From Mucilaginibacter ginsenosidivorax (GTDB lineage: Bacteria; Bacteroidota; Bacteroidia; Sphingobacteriales; Sphingobacteriaceae), in NCBI RefSeq assembly GCF_007971525.1, contig NZ_CP042437.1:6944001-7008000 (forward strand): a stretch of DNA of 64,000 bases, in the 5' to 3' direction. Of the stretch, positions 55,883-64,000 are shown in pieces. A model generated the notes under the pieces. It was given only the letters and a program-made list of their open reading frames with translations, had not been told where the DNA came from and did no database searches. The translations under genes and the position numbers were made by a program. Numbering within the stretch: position 1 is the stretch's first letter; each line of letters opens with the position of its first letter.

Positions 55883-56734
55883 CTACAATATTATCTTCTC
55901 AATCGGCATTACTACAATGCCTTGCGCGCCGGCTTGTTTCAGCTGGCTTATCCTGTCCCAAAAATCACGCTCTGGAATAACCGTGTGCACAGCTACCCAG
56001 TCAGCTTCGGCCAACGGCACTACCGACGGGCTTTTAACACCCGGTAATAAGGCAGTTACCGCGTTAAGGTTATCTTTATGAACGTTAAGTACCACGTACT
56101 TAGTCTCTTTGGCGCGTAAAACCGATTGGATGCGTTGTATCAATTCCTGAACCAGGTCGTTGCTTTCGGTAGCTTTACTGCTAATCAAGATAGCTTCTGA
56201 CGACATTACATCGGCAAATGCTTTTAAACCGTTGCTTTTTAATGTACCACCAGTTGACACCAGATCGCAAATAGCATCAGACAGGCCCAGGCCTGGAGAG
56301 ATTTCAACCGAGCCTGAAATGGTACGGATATCCGATTCTATACCCTGAGCTTTCAGGAACTTGCCCAATATCACAGGGTAGGTGGTAGCTATGGCTTTAC
56401 CATTTAAATCGGCAAGTGTAGCAATATTGTTATTGTTTGGTACCGCTATTTTAAGCGAGCATTTGCCAAAGCCAAGTCGCTGCAGGTAGCTTACTTCAAC
56501 TTCGGTTTCCTCTATTACGTTTTCGCCAACGATGCCTAAATCGGCAATACCATCCTGAACGTATTCGGGAATATCATCATCGCGCAGAAAAAGGATCTCT
56601 AAAGGGAAGTTGGAAACGGGCGAGATTAAGGAACTTTTGTAGTTTTCGAAGTTTAAGCCGCAATTTTTTAATAATTCGACAGATTTTTCGTTGAGACGAC
56701 CAGATTTCTGGATCGCTATTTTAAGTGTTTTCAA
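55883..56734 (-). CDS. hisG: ATP phosphoribosyltransferase (long form)
   Basis: The protein has 283 residues, the length of the long, hisZ-independent form with a C-terminal regulatory ACT-like domain (about 205-283) that senses histidine. LKIAIQKSGRLNEKSVELLKNCGL, DLGIVGENVIEE and CDLVSTGGTLKSNGL with the PRPP-binding loop are diagnostic. It commits ATP and PRPP to histidine synthesis and is the first gene of the operon, 73 bp after the leader peptide stop. Confidence 0.97.
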   Translation of the reverse strand: MKTLKIAIQKSGRLNEKSVELLKNCGLNFENYKSSLISPVSNFPLEILFLRDDDIPEYVQDGIADLGIVGENVIEETEVEVSYLQRLGFGKCSLKIAVPNNNNIATLADLNGKAIATTYPVILGKFLKAQGIESDIRTISGSVEISPGLGLSDAICDLVSTGGTLKSNGLKAFADVMSSEAILISSKATESNDLVQELIQRIQSVLRAKETKYVVLNVHKDNLNAVTALLPGVKSPSVVPLAEADWVAVHTVIPERDFWDRISQLKQAGAQGIVVMPIEKIIL

Positions 56735-56807
56735 AAGAATTGAATTTATGAACTATAATAAAAAAGAGTACAAACGGAGGTTGTTATTTCGCGTAGAAAC
56801 ATACATA

Positions 56808-56867
56808 TTAACTGATCACCACATGGTGGTGATGCAGATGAAGATGATGTAATGCGATACCGTTCAT
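56808..56867 (-). CDS. Histidine operon leader peptide
   Basis: This is a 19-residue open frame from ATG 56867 to TAA 56808-56810: MNGIALHHLHLHHHHVVIS. Seven of 19 residues are His, including four in a row, as in his leader peptides that control attenuation by ribosome stalling when charged tRNA-His is scarce. The start is about 30 bp after the -7 element, and hisG begins 73 bp downstream of its stop. No strong Shine-Dalgarno sequence is visible, as is usual in Bacteroidota. Confidence 0.85.
   Translation of the reverse strand: MNGIALHHLHLHHHHVVIS
56815..56833 (-). promoter_or_regulatory. Hairpin overlapping the His codon run
   Basis: ATCACCAC and GTGGTGAT form a perfect 8-bp stem with a three-base loop inside the leader frame, pairing His codons with the following Val-Val-Ile codons. 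A stalled ribosome would block it, so it may be one of the alternative structures of the attenuator. A clear U-tract terminator was not resolved by eye; a T6 run lies at 56760-56765. Confidence 0.6.
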
Positions 56868-56896
56868 TTTTTTATAGTATACGGGTAAGTCTGCCG

Positions 56897-56926
56897 CAAA
56901 TATAGACAGATGTTTTTTAAATCAAA
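56897..56926 (-). promoter_or_regulatory. Promoter of the his operon
   Basis: On the minus strand TTTG (56923-56926) and TATATTTG (56897-56904) are 18 bp apart, a full Bacteroidota promoter. Transcription would start near 56890, leaving a leader of about 25 bases before the leader peptide ATG. Confidence 0.8.
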
Positions 56927-56946
56927 ATTAAAAGTGAATTTGTGTC

Positions 56947-57088
56947 TGAACCGGAATTAAACGAATTAATGGAATTTATTGAATTTGAAAAGTGGCTTTT
57001 TGGCAATACTGACTAACTACACCTGGAAAATGATTGAATTGGTTTTAAAATTCTGTTAATTCTACAAATTCGTTCAATTCCGGTTCTG
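56947..57088. repeat. Inverted word repeat (GAACCGGAATT/AATTCCGGTTC words)
   Basis: GAACCGGAATTAAACGAATT (56947) is mirrored at 57064-57088 (CAAATTCGTTCAATTCCGG and on). Inner words GAATTTATTGAATT also recur inverted. The right arm encodes the last four residues and stop of the glycosyltransferase-like gene at 57074. Confidence 0.8.
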
Positions 57089-58609
57089 ACCACTACTTTC
57101 ATCATACTCATAAATGCCACCCTCTTCCCCAAAATCTTTGATCAGCCTCAGTTTTTTTACTTTTTGGATATCTTTTAAGTTGATTAGCTCGGGGTTCTCC
57201 AGGCTTTTAAACCAGATAAGGTAATAATGTTTAAAAGTGTAAAACTTAGCAATATCCTTTTTAAAAAACCGGTGAGGAACCAGGTAGGATGACATGCCCG
57301 AGAAAAAGTAAACCGCCTCATGCGCATCGGTGTAAATGGTAACCTTCGGGTCGAATTTGCTTTTATCCATGGTTTTAAGATAATCGGCGAATGGCGAATC
57401 TATCCAGCTTTCGTCGGTATAACCGGGGTTGCCGTACTCGTCCCTTACCTGGTCGTCGTAACGGTGCTTGTCGATGAAAAATTCTTTAGTTACAAAACCC
57501 AGCATCAGCACAACCATTATCGCACCAACTATTTTACGAGTATTATCATTAACTATTTTTTTGAGCAGCAGCAGCCCCCAGCTGGTATATCCCCAAAGCG
57601 CGGGGATGTATATAGGCGCCAGCAGGCGGTGATTAATACGTTCGTACCGCGAAAATGTTGACGACACCACTATAAATAAGCCATACACCAAAGCGAAGGT
57701 TATGGCCAGGTTTTCAAAACTATCAAGGTGCCTGCGGTAATAATTATAAGCTAAGGCAGCTATAAAACCACCGAATATTAAAATAGCCAATGGTACAGAT
57801 AGCCAGTACTGGTTTGGCGTAAGCCCAATCCAATCGCAAACCACGTTGCCAAAGTAATACAGGTTTTTACCAAACGAGGTAATTGAAGGCTCCCGCGGCC
57901 CGGTGGTAGTGCCCGACATGAAAGCATTAAAAACCAAATTGCTTACCAACAGCGAAATGCAAACAAAGCCGTATATAATAATGTGCGTGATTTTCTTTTT
58001 AAGCGGCAAAACCCTGTCCAATAGTAAAAGTAACCCACCGGTGCCTACTATGGTAACTGCTGCATAACGGGTAACGCAGCTTATTGCGGCAATTAAAGCA
58101 GCTGTAATTAAAGCTTTAACCGTATGTTTTAGCAAGTACTGCCTGAAAGCCACCAGGAAAAATAAGGTTTCTACTATAAACAATGTTTCGGACCATAAAT
58201 AGGAGTATACCTGCAACAATGCCGGGCTTAATATAATGGCCACCAGCATTAACCATTTATAAACGCGGTTTGCGGGCACAAAACGCTGCATGATCCACCC
58301 GGCGGTATAAATGAGCGTGGCAAACATCAGCCCGTTTAATACCGCTCCAAAAACAACAGGATCAATACGGGTGATAAACATTATACTCCCTAAAAATATG
58401 GGGTAAAATACCGGGAAATCAACAATAGGTATATGGTTAAATGTTTGCAGCGTGCCATTAGTGTTCAGGCTCCGGGCGGCGCTGGTGTACATAATAGAGT
58501 CTGGCGATATACCAATACCACTATAACTACAAAATATTTGTATTGCAACAAAGCCAAGTACCGCGGCAATAAAAGTGTCGTAGTTTTTTAAATAGCGGCT
58601 TAGCTGCAT
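57074..58609 (-). CDS. Membrane glycosyltransferase-like protein (GT39/ArnT-type fold)
   Basis: The protein has 511 residues with about ten or eleven hydrophobic segments and a C-terminal soluble part (about 385-511). The first loop has GISPDSIMYTSAARSLNTNG, where the acidic residue after the first helix is that of GT-C glycosyltransferases (PMT/ArnT type), and FPVFYPIFLGSI follows. It probably transfers a sugar from a polyprenyl-phosphate carrier outside the membrane; donor and acceptor are unknown. Its last codons fall in an inverted repeat arm. Confidence 0.65.
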   Translation of the reverse strand: MQLSRYLKNYDTFIAAVLGFVAIQIFCSYSGIGISPDSIMYTSAARSLNTNGTLQTFNHIPIVDFPVFYPIFLGSIMFITRIDPVVFGAVLNGLMFATLIYTAGWIMQRFVPANRVYKWLMLVAIILSPALLQVYSYLWSETLFIVETLFFLVAFRQYLLKHTVKALITAALIAAISCVTRYAAVTIVGTGGLLLLLDRVLPLKKKITHIIIYGFVCISLLVSNLVFNAFMSGTTTGPREPSITSFGKNLYYFGNVVCDWIGLTPNQYWLSVPLAILIFGGFIAALAYNYYRRHLDSFENLAITFALVYGLFIVVSSTFSRYERINHRLLAPIYIPALWGYTSWGLLLLKKIVNDNTRKIVGAIMVVLMLGFVTKEFFIDKHRYDDQVRDEYGNPGYTDESWIDSPFADYLKTMDKSKFDPKVTIYTDAHEAVYFFSGMSSYLVPHRFFKKDIAKFYTFKHYYLIWFKSLENPELINLKDIQKVKKLRLIKDFGEEGGIYEYDESSGQNRN

Positions 58610-58687
58610 AAGTTTTTACTGTTAAATTTAGTTGTAAAAGTTGTAAGCTGGTAAAATGTTTTAAAAATAGTTAAAAAGCACAGCCCG

Positions 58688-58774
58688 GCCCCCTCTAAAT
58701 CTCCCCCGGGAGGGGAGACTTTAACTTTGTAAGTTTTCTAAGCCCTCCCTACCGGGGAGGGTTTGGGTGGGGCT
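58688..58774. repeat. GC-rich interspersed repeat, second full copy
   Basis: GGCCCCCTCTAAATCTCCCC through GGGTTTGGGTGGGGCT matches 19192-19276 with a different central 15 bases. It lies between the glycosyltransferase start and the gmhB stop codon. Confidence 0.8.
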
Positions 58775-58777
58775 GGC

Positions 58778-59269
58778 TTACGCTATCAAATCCAACACTG
58801 TGCTAATCGGCTGATCGCTATCAATTAAAATTCCTTTAACACCAGCCTGGGTGCCGGCTTCTACGTCACGCTCGCGGTCGCCAATAAAATAGGATAGGGC
58901 AGGGTCAATGTTGTATTTAGCAATACCTTGTAATAGTAATCCTGGTTTTGGCTTGCGACAATCACAGTCGCCCGTAAAATTTGGATGGTGCGGGCAGTAA
59001 AAAAAGTCGGTTATTACCACACCATGCTCTGCATAAACAGTTTTTAAATGCTGGTGCATTTTAGCCAGTTCCTCTTCGGTATACCAGCCTTTGGCAAGGC
59101 CGCCCTGGTTGGTAGCTACCAATAGCATATAGCCTCTATCCTGCAAAGTTTTAAGGGCGTCAAAATTATCCAAAACATGAAAATCCTCTATACGGCGAAC
59201 ATAATCGCCCATTTCCTGGTTCAATACTCCATCGCGATCTAAAAAAACGGCTTTAACTTTTGCAGACAT
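58778..59269 (-). CDS. gmhB: D-glycero-D-manno-heptose 1,7-bisphosphate 7-phosphatase (GmhB-like)
   Basis: The protein has 163 residues. The HAD nucleophile is in FLDRDGVLNQE; VATNQGGLAKGW, the zinc-binding CPHHPNFTGDCDCRKPKPG and FIGDRERDVEAG are diagnostic for GmhB. It removes the 7-phosphate during ADP-heptose synthesis for the lipopolysaccharide core. Other heptose genes are not in the window. The histidinol-phosphatase domain of HisB is a related fold, but the context and cysteine motif favour GmhB. Confidence 0.92.
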   Translation of the reverse strand: MSAKVKAVFLDRDGVLNQEMGDYVRRIEDFHVLDNFDALKTLQDRGYMLLVATNQGGLAKGWYTEEELAKMHQHLKTVYAEHGVVITDFFYCPHHPNFTGDCDCRKPKPGLLLQGIAKYNIDPALSYFIGDRERDVEAGTQAGVKGILIDSDQPISTVLDLIA

Positions 59270-59753
59270 CTATTTTTAATTTTTGGCGAAGATAGCGAAT
59301 TTGAAGTAGTCCGAAAGTCGGGAAAGTCCGAAAGTTAGGAAAGGCAGGAAGTGCGGAAAAAAGGCATTGTTATTGATCGCTGGAGATTCTTCTTTCACTA
59401 CAAACCTGTTAAACTTCCCGACTTTACTGACTTCCGGACTTCTTGCCATAAAATAGTCTACTCGTTACATAGATTTAACCAACAAAATTTTATTCTGTTA
59501 TTGGTATATTTACCGATTGTATAAATGAATTGCGGTAAATTGGAGCAACTTTATACCGATTCTAAATAAGAAAACAACATATTTCATTTACTTAATCATA
59601 ATAATTGTTTATTTATGTTGTCATTTTGTTAAATAAATATGATATAGATAATCGAATTTTTAGAAATCTTTAAAAATTCCGATAAATTTTATAATTTATT
59701 TGCAAATTGGTAACTTCGTTGTTACACCCCTTTATAAACGGTTTACTCTAAAG
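59270..59753. other. 484-bp gap between gmhB and gltB
   Basis: The left third holds a word repeat (59309-59446). The rest (59450-59753) is AT-rich and must contain the gltB promoter; TTTATTTG near 59695 is one base off the -7 consensus. No gene is seen. Confidence 0.6.
59309..59446. repeat. Inverted word repeat (AGTCCGAAAGT/ACTTCCGGACTT words)
   Basis: The left arm (59309-59352) has AGTCCGAAAGTCGGGAAAG and GGCAGGAAGTGCGG; the right arm (59415-59446) has CTTCCCGACTTTACTGACTT and CCGGACTT. The words are not seen elsewhere in the window. Confidence 0.8.
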
Positions 59754-62700
59754 ATGAATCAAACTGATAGCAACCAGGGCCTTTACAGGCCAGAATTTGA
59801 ACACGATTCGTGCGGAACTGGATTTATAACCAACATAAATGGTCATAAAAGTAACCAGATTATTGATGATGCGCTTACGATGCTCGAGAACATGGAACAC
59901 CGCGGTGCCTGCGGATGTGATCCTGAAACCGGCGATGGTGCCGGTATACTGATACAATTGCCCCATGAGTTTTTGATGGAAGAATGCTCAAACCTCGAGA
60001 TCAGCCTGCCCGAACCGGGCGAGTATGGTGTGGGGATGATCTTTTTCCCGAAAGACTCGGCACAAAAAAAGGCTTGCCGCATTGTTATTACCAACGCGAT
60101 AGAAAAGCTGGGCCTTGTTAAATTAGGCTACCGCAAATTAACCGTCGACTCAATGGCGGTTGGCGAAACAGCCCGTCAGGCCGAGCCCGATGTAGAGCAG
60201 ATATTTATTGCCCGCCCGCACCACATTACCAATGCCGATGACTTTGAGCGTAAGCTTTTTATATTGCGCAGGTACATTAATAAAACTATTACGGATACCA
60301 TTCCCGGTGCATCGGAATATTTTTATTTCACCTCGTTATCGTGCAAAACAATTGTTTACAAAGGCCAGGTAACTACTTACCAGCTGCGTAAATATTATGC
60401 TGATTTAACAGACCCGCGTATTGCATCTGGCTTCGCCATGATCCACTCGCGTTTCTCTACGAATACTTTCCCATCGTGGAAACTGGCTCAGCCTTTCCGC
60501 CTGATTGCCCATAACGGCGAGATCAATACTTTAACCGGTAATTTAAACTGGTTTTACGCCGGTTTAAAATCATATGCTTCGTCGTACTTCACGGCCGAAG
60601 AAATGGAAATGATTATGCCGGTGATTGATAACAACCAGTCAGACTCTGCCTGTTTGGATAATATCATCGAAATTCTGCTGCACTCTGGCCGCTCATTACC
60701 ACACGTAATGATGATGCTGGTACCCGAGGCATGGGACGGTAATGTACACATGGATCCTATTAAAAAGGCATTTTATGAGTACCATGCCACATTGATGGAG
60801 CCATGGGATGGCCCGGCCGCTATTACGTTTACCGATGGTAAACTGGTAGGTGCTTTATTGGATAGGAATGGCCTTCGCCCGTTGCGTTATGTAATTACCA
60901 ACGATGGCCGCGTTATAGCAGCGTCTGAGGCAGGTACCCTGGCTATCGACGAAAGCACCGTAGTGCGTAAAGGCCGTTTACAGCCAGGTAAAATGCTGCT
61001 GATTGATACAGAAAAAGGCAGGATTATTACTGATGATGAGATAAAAAAACAAATCTCTTCAAGGCAGCCTTACGGTCGCTGGCTGGAGAATTATAAAATA
61101 AACCTGAGCGAACTTACCGAACCACGTTTGGCATTTGCCCAGCTTTCAGAAGCTTCTGTATTCCGTTACCAGCAGGTATTTGGTTACAGCCGCGAGGATA
61201 TAGATACCATTATTAAGCCAATGGCTGTTGATGGTAAAGAGCCTGTAGGCTCGATGGGTACCGATGTGCCTTTGGCTATATTGTCTGATAAACCACAACA
61301 TTTATCGAGCTACTTTAAACAGTTTTTTGCCCAGGTAACCAACCCGCCTATCGACCCGATCCGCGAGCGCCTGGTAATGAGTTTGGCAACCTTTATCGGC
61401 AACAACGGTAACTTGCTGGATGAAGATAAAATGCACTGCCATTGTGTAGTTTTAAAACACCCGATATTAAAAAACCACCAGTTAGAGAAGCTGCGCAGTA
61501 TTGATACCGGCCTTTTCCATGCCAAAACACTACAAACTTACTTTGTGGCCGATGGTATGCCCGGCTCGTTAGAAAAAGGTATTGCGAGGCTTTGCCGCTA
61601 TGCAGAGGATGCCGTTGACGATGGGTTTGAAGTATTGATTCTGTCGGATCGTGCTGTAGACTCTGAGCATGCGCCTATCCCTACACTGTTAGCCGTATCT
61701 GCCGTACATCACCACCTCATTAAAAAAGGTCTCCGTGGTGCAGTAGGCCTGGTTGTTGAAACCGGGGATGCATGGGAAGTTCACCATTTTGCCTGTTTAC
61801 TGGCATTTGGTGCTACAGCTATTAACCCATACCTGGCCCTGGCTACTATCGAAACCGTTAAAAATAACGGTAGCCTAGAAACCGGGCTGGATATTAAAAC
61901 ACTGCAAAAAAACTACGTGAAATCTGTAAATGATGGTTTATTGAAGATCTTCTCTAAAATGGGAATCTCAACCTTACAATCATACCATGGTTCGCAGGTT
62001 TTTGAAATATTAGGTTTAAACAGAACTGTTGTAGATAAATATTTCTGCGGAGCCGTTACCCGCATTGGCGGCTTGGGCCTTGATGAAATAGCCCGCGAAG
62101 CACTATGTAAACATCGCATGGGCTTTAATGCCAAGGGTGCCGATAATTTACTGCCCGAGGGTGGTATTTACCAGTGGAAACGCAGGGGCGAAGCCCACTT
62201 ATTTAACCCAACCACGGTACACTTGTTACAGCATGCTACCCGTAGCAATGATTATAACGTATATAAAAACTACGCTAAGGTAATTAACGAGCAAACCGAA
62301 AAGCATTTTACCATTCGTGGATTGCTTGACTTTGCGCATCACCGTGAAGCTATCAGCATTGATGAGGTTGAACCGGCCGAAAACATCATGAAACGCTTTG
62401 CAACAGGCGCCATGTCGTTCGGATCTATATCTCACGAAGCGCACAGCACCATGGCTATTGCCATGAACCGCATAGGTGGTAAAAGCAATACCGGCGAAGG
62501 TGGTGAGGACGAGATGCGTTACGAAAAAATGGCCAACGGCGATTCTATGCGTTCGGCTATCAAGCAAGTGGCATCTGCCCGTTTTGGGGTAACATCAAAT
62601 TACCTTACCAATGCCGATGAATTGCAGATAAAAATGGCGCAGGGCGCTAAACCAGGCGAAGGTGGACAGCTTCCGGGTCATAAAGTTGATGACTGGATTG

Positions 62701-64000
62701 CTAAAACCCGTCACTCAACTCCTGGTGTAGGTTTAATTTCTCCACCGCCGCACCACGATATTTACTCTATAGAGGATTTGGCGCAATTAATATTCGATTT
62801 AAAAAATGCCAACCGTGCTGCACGTATCAATGTAAAACTGGTATCAAAAGCAGGTGTGGGTACTATAGCAGCAGGTGTTGCGAAAGCACATGCTGATGTT
62901 ATCCTGATTGCCGGCTATGATGGTGGTACAGGTGCATCGCCAATAAGCTCGGTAAAACACGCGGGCTTGCCATGGGAACTTGGTTTAACCGAAGCTCACC
63001 AAACCTTGGTACGCAATAAATTACGTAGCCGTGTGGTATTACAAACAGATGGCCAGCTAAAAACCGGTCGCGATTTGGCCATTGCAGCTTTAATGGGTGC
63101 CGAGGAATGGGGTGTTGCAACAGCCGCGCTTGTAGCCGGTGGTTGTATCATGATGCGTAAGTGTCACCTGAATACCTGCCCTGTAGGTGTTGCCACACAA
63201 GATCCTGAATTAAGGAAACTGTTTAGCGGTAAAGCAGATCACGTGGTGAACCTGTTTAAATTTATGGCCGAAGAACTGCGCGAGATTATGGCCGAGTTAG
63301 GCTTCCGTACCATTAACGAGATGGTTGGACGTGTTCAGTTCCTGAAGGTAAAAGATCACCTGGAAAGCTGGAAAGCCAAAAAGATTGACCTAAGCGGCAT
63401 ATTACACCCGGTTACCAATACCAAAGGCATGACGCTTTATAACAGCGAAAAGCAGGATCATGGTATGGATGAGATACTGGACTGGCAGTTGTTGGCGGCA
63501 GCTCAACCTGCTCTTGAAGATAAAACGCCGGTGTTTGCATCGTTCGACGTTATCAACGTTAACCGTACTGTTGGTACATTGCTGTCAAACGAGATCTCGA
63601 AGATATATGGATCGGCAGGTTTACCTGATAATACTATTAACTACAAATTCAAAGGCTCGGCCGGGCAAAGCTTTGGCGCTTTTGCAACCAAAGGTATCTC
63701 TTTTGAACTGGAGGGCGAAGCCAATGATTATGTAGGTAAAGGTTTATCGGGGGCGCAACTGGCTATTTACCCATCAGAGAAAGCTACTTTCACGCCCGAA
63801 GATAATATCATCATAGGTAACGTGGCTTTGTATGGTGCAACGTCGGGCGAGGTATTTATAGGCGGTATGGCCGGCGAACGTTTCGCGGTACGTAACTCCG
63901 GTGCTACTACTGTTGTTGAGGGTATTGGCGATCATGGTTGCGAATACATGACCGGTGGCCGGGCACTGATATTGGGTAAAACAGGACGCAACTTTGCAGC
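59754..64000 (+). CDS. gltB: Glutamate synthase large subunit (3' end cut by window edge)
   Basis: The frame runs from ATG 59754 for 1415 codons to the window edge; the usual length is about 1500. Cys20 in HDSCGTGFI is the glutaminase nucleophile exposed after removal of a short propeptide. The amidotransferase domain, central domain, FMN-binding domain (with GEGGEDEMRYEKMANGDSMRSAIKQVASARFGVT and AGYDGGTGASPISS), the 3Fe-4S cysteines in CIMMRKCHLNTCPVGVA, and the start of the C-terminal beta-helix are present in order. With GltD it makes two glutamates from glutamine and 2-oxoglutarate. Confidence 0.97.
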   Translation, partial: MNQTDSNQGLYRPEFEHDSCGTGFITNINGHKSNQIIDDALTMLENMEHRGACGCDPETGDGAGILIQLPHEFLMEECSNLEISLPEPGEYGVGMIFFPKDSAQKKACRIVITNAIEKLGLVKLGYRKLTVDSMAVGETARQAEPDVEQIFIARPHHITNADDFERKLFILRRYINKTITDTIPGASEYFYFTSLSCKTIVYKGQVTTYQLRKYYADLTDPRIASGFAMIHSRFSTNTFPSWKLAQPFRLIAHNGEINTLTGNLNWFYAGLKSYASSYFTAEEMEMIMPVIDNNQSDSACLDNIIEILLHSGRSLPHVMMMLVPEAWDGNVHMDPIKKAFYEYHATLMEPWDGPAAITFTDGKLVGALLDRNGLRPLRYVITNDGRVIAASEAGTLAIDESTVVRKGRLQPGKMLLIDTEKGRIITDDEIKKQISSRQPYGRWLENYKINLSELTEPRLAFAQLSEASVFRYQQVFGYSREDIDTIIKPMAVDGKEPVGSMGTDVPLAILSDKPQHLSSYFKQFFAQVTNPPIDPIRERLVMSLATFIGNNGNLLDEDKMHCHCVVLKHPILKNHQLEKLRSIDTGLFHAKTLQTYFVADGMPGSLEKGIARLCRYAEDAVDDGFEVLILSDRAVDSEHAPIPTLLAVSAVHHHLIKKGLRGAVGLVVETGDAWEVHHFACLLAFGATAINPYLALATIETVKNNGSLETGLDIKTLQKNYVKSVNDGLLKIFSKMGISTLQSYHGSQVFEILGLNRTVVDKYFCGAVTRIGGLGLDEIAREALCKHRMGFNAKGADNLLPEGGIYQWKRRGEAHLFNPTTVHLLQHATRSNDYNVYKNYAKVINEQTEKHFTIRGLLDFAHHREAISIDEVEPAENIMKRFATGAMSFGSISHEAHSTMAIAMNRIGGKSNTGEGGEDEMRYEKMANGDSMRSAIKQVASARFGVTSNYLTNADELQIKMAQGAKPGEGGQLPGHKVDDWIAKTRHSTPGVGLISPPPHHDIYSIEDLAQLIFDLKNANRAARINVKLVSKAGVGTIAAGVAKAHADVILIAGYDGGTGASPISSVKHAGLPWELGLTEAHQTLVRNKLRSRVVLQTDGQLKTGRDLAIAALMGAEEWGVATAALVAGGCIMMRKCHLNTCPVGVATQDPELRKLFSGKADHVVNLFKFMAEELREIMAELGFRTINEMVGRVQFLKVKDHLESWKAKKIDLSGILHPVTNTKGMTLYNSEKQDHGMDEILDWQLLAAAQPALEDKTPVFASFDVINVNRTVGTLLSNEISKIYGSAGLPDNTINYKFKGSAGQSFGAFATKGISFELEGEANDYVGKGLSGAQLAIYPSEKATFTPEDNIIIGNVALYGATSGEVFIGGMAGERFAVRNSGATTVVEGIGDHGCEYMTGGRALILGKTGRNFA

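Larger units (their letters stand above)
56735..57073. other. 339-bp regulatory gap upstream of hisG
   Basis: It holds, in transcription order, the his promoter (56897-56926), the leader peptide (56808-56867) and about 73 bases before hisG containing a purine-poor TCTTTTTTATTATAG stretch that may be part of an attenuator. Upstream of the promoter lies most of a word-type inverted repeat (56947-57088). Confidence 0.7.

Noticed and set aside
1..64000. tRNA and rRNA genes
   Set aside because: No spacer shows a cloverleaf with the conserved GGTTCGAATCC-type T arm, and no rRNA-like conserved stretch was seen by eye; a tRNAscan or Infernal run would be decisive.

Overview
The window looks like a chromosome segment of a Sphingobacteriales member of the Bacteroidota, most like Mucilaginibacter or Pedobacter. 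The supporting signs are Bacteroidota-type promoters (TAnnTTTG near -7), the futalosine menaquinone gene mqnC, type B ribosomal protein L31, DUF2911 and DUF4261 proteins, and several families of short intergenic hairpin repeats. The genus is inferred; no rRNA gene is present.

Region 1 (1-10157) is visibly AT-rich and carries the most unusual locus. A divergent, truncated membrane P-loop NTPase (1-782) is followed by a tight seven-gene operon: a DUF2911 lipoprotein, a 107-residue precursor peptide whose C-terminus is a near-perfect run of Trp-x-Asn triplets, a GrrM-like radical SAM/SPASM maturase, a small EACC1-like protein, a caspase-fold protease with an intact His/Cys dyad, a membrane-anchored STAND-type NTPase with a likely beta-propeller sensor, and an acyltransferase-3 membrane protein. 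I read this as a cyclophane (triceptide) RiPP cassette joined to a caspase/STAND conflict or cell-death system. It is the best candidate in the window for an undescribed system.

Region 2 (10364-29058) is mostly housekeeping: iscS-iscU-iscA for Fe-S assembly, methylmalonyl-CoA epimerase, rpmE2, a GlmU-like sugar nucleotidyltransferase, tpiA, prmA, an Rrf2/oxidoreductase pair resembling ywnA-ywnB, a DUF4261 protein, an XRE regulator, scpB, mqnC, an M1 peptidase, and two paralogous Cys-rich membrane proteins.

Region 3 (29151-47383) holds an operon with an Lgt-like enzyme, a Tes/MJ0619-like radical SAM enzyme and two tiny membrane paralogues. It then has an Rpn-type nuclease, a Ppx/GppA phosphatase, a NatA/NatB-like ABC exporter, a sialidase-fold protein with three membrane paralogues, a P1 peptidase, grpE-dnaJ, an FtsE-like ATPase, acyl-CoA reductase opposite a ferredoxin, an NlpC/P60 hydrolase and a WD40 protein.

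Region 4 (47503-56926) is a complete histidine operon, hisG-D-C-B-H-A-F-(orphan)-IE, preceded by a promoter and a 19-residue leader peptide with seven histidines. A class A beta-lactamase lies downstream in the same direction, separated from hisIE by a heptanucleotide tandem repeat. Region 5 has a membrane glycosyltransferase, gmhB, and gltB running off the right edge.

Most intergenic spacers hold inverted repeats. Some are interspersed families: an 81-bp element at 11247 and 18217, and a GC-rich element at 19192, 25425 and 58688. Others are built from short words whose reverse complement fills the opposite arm, usually with a different word at each locus. No tRNA, rRNA, CRISPR array or insertion-sequence transposase was seen.
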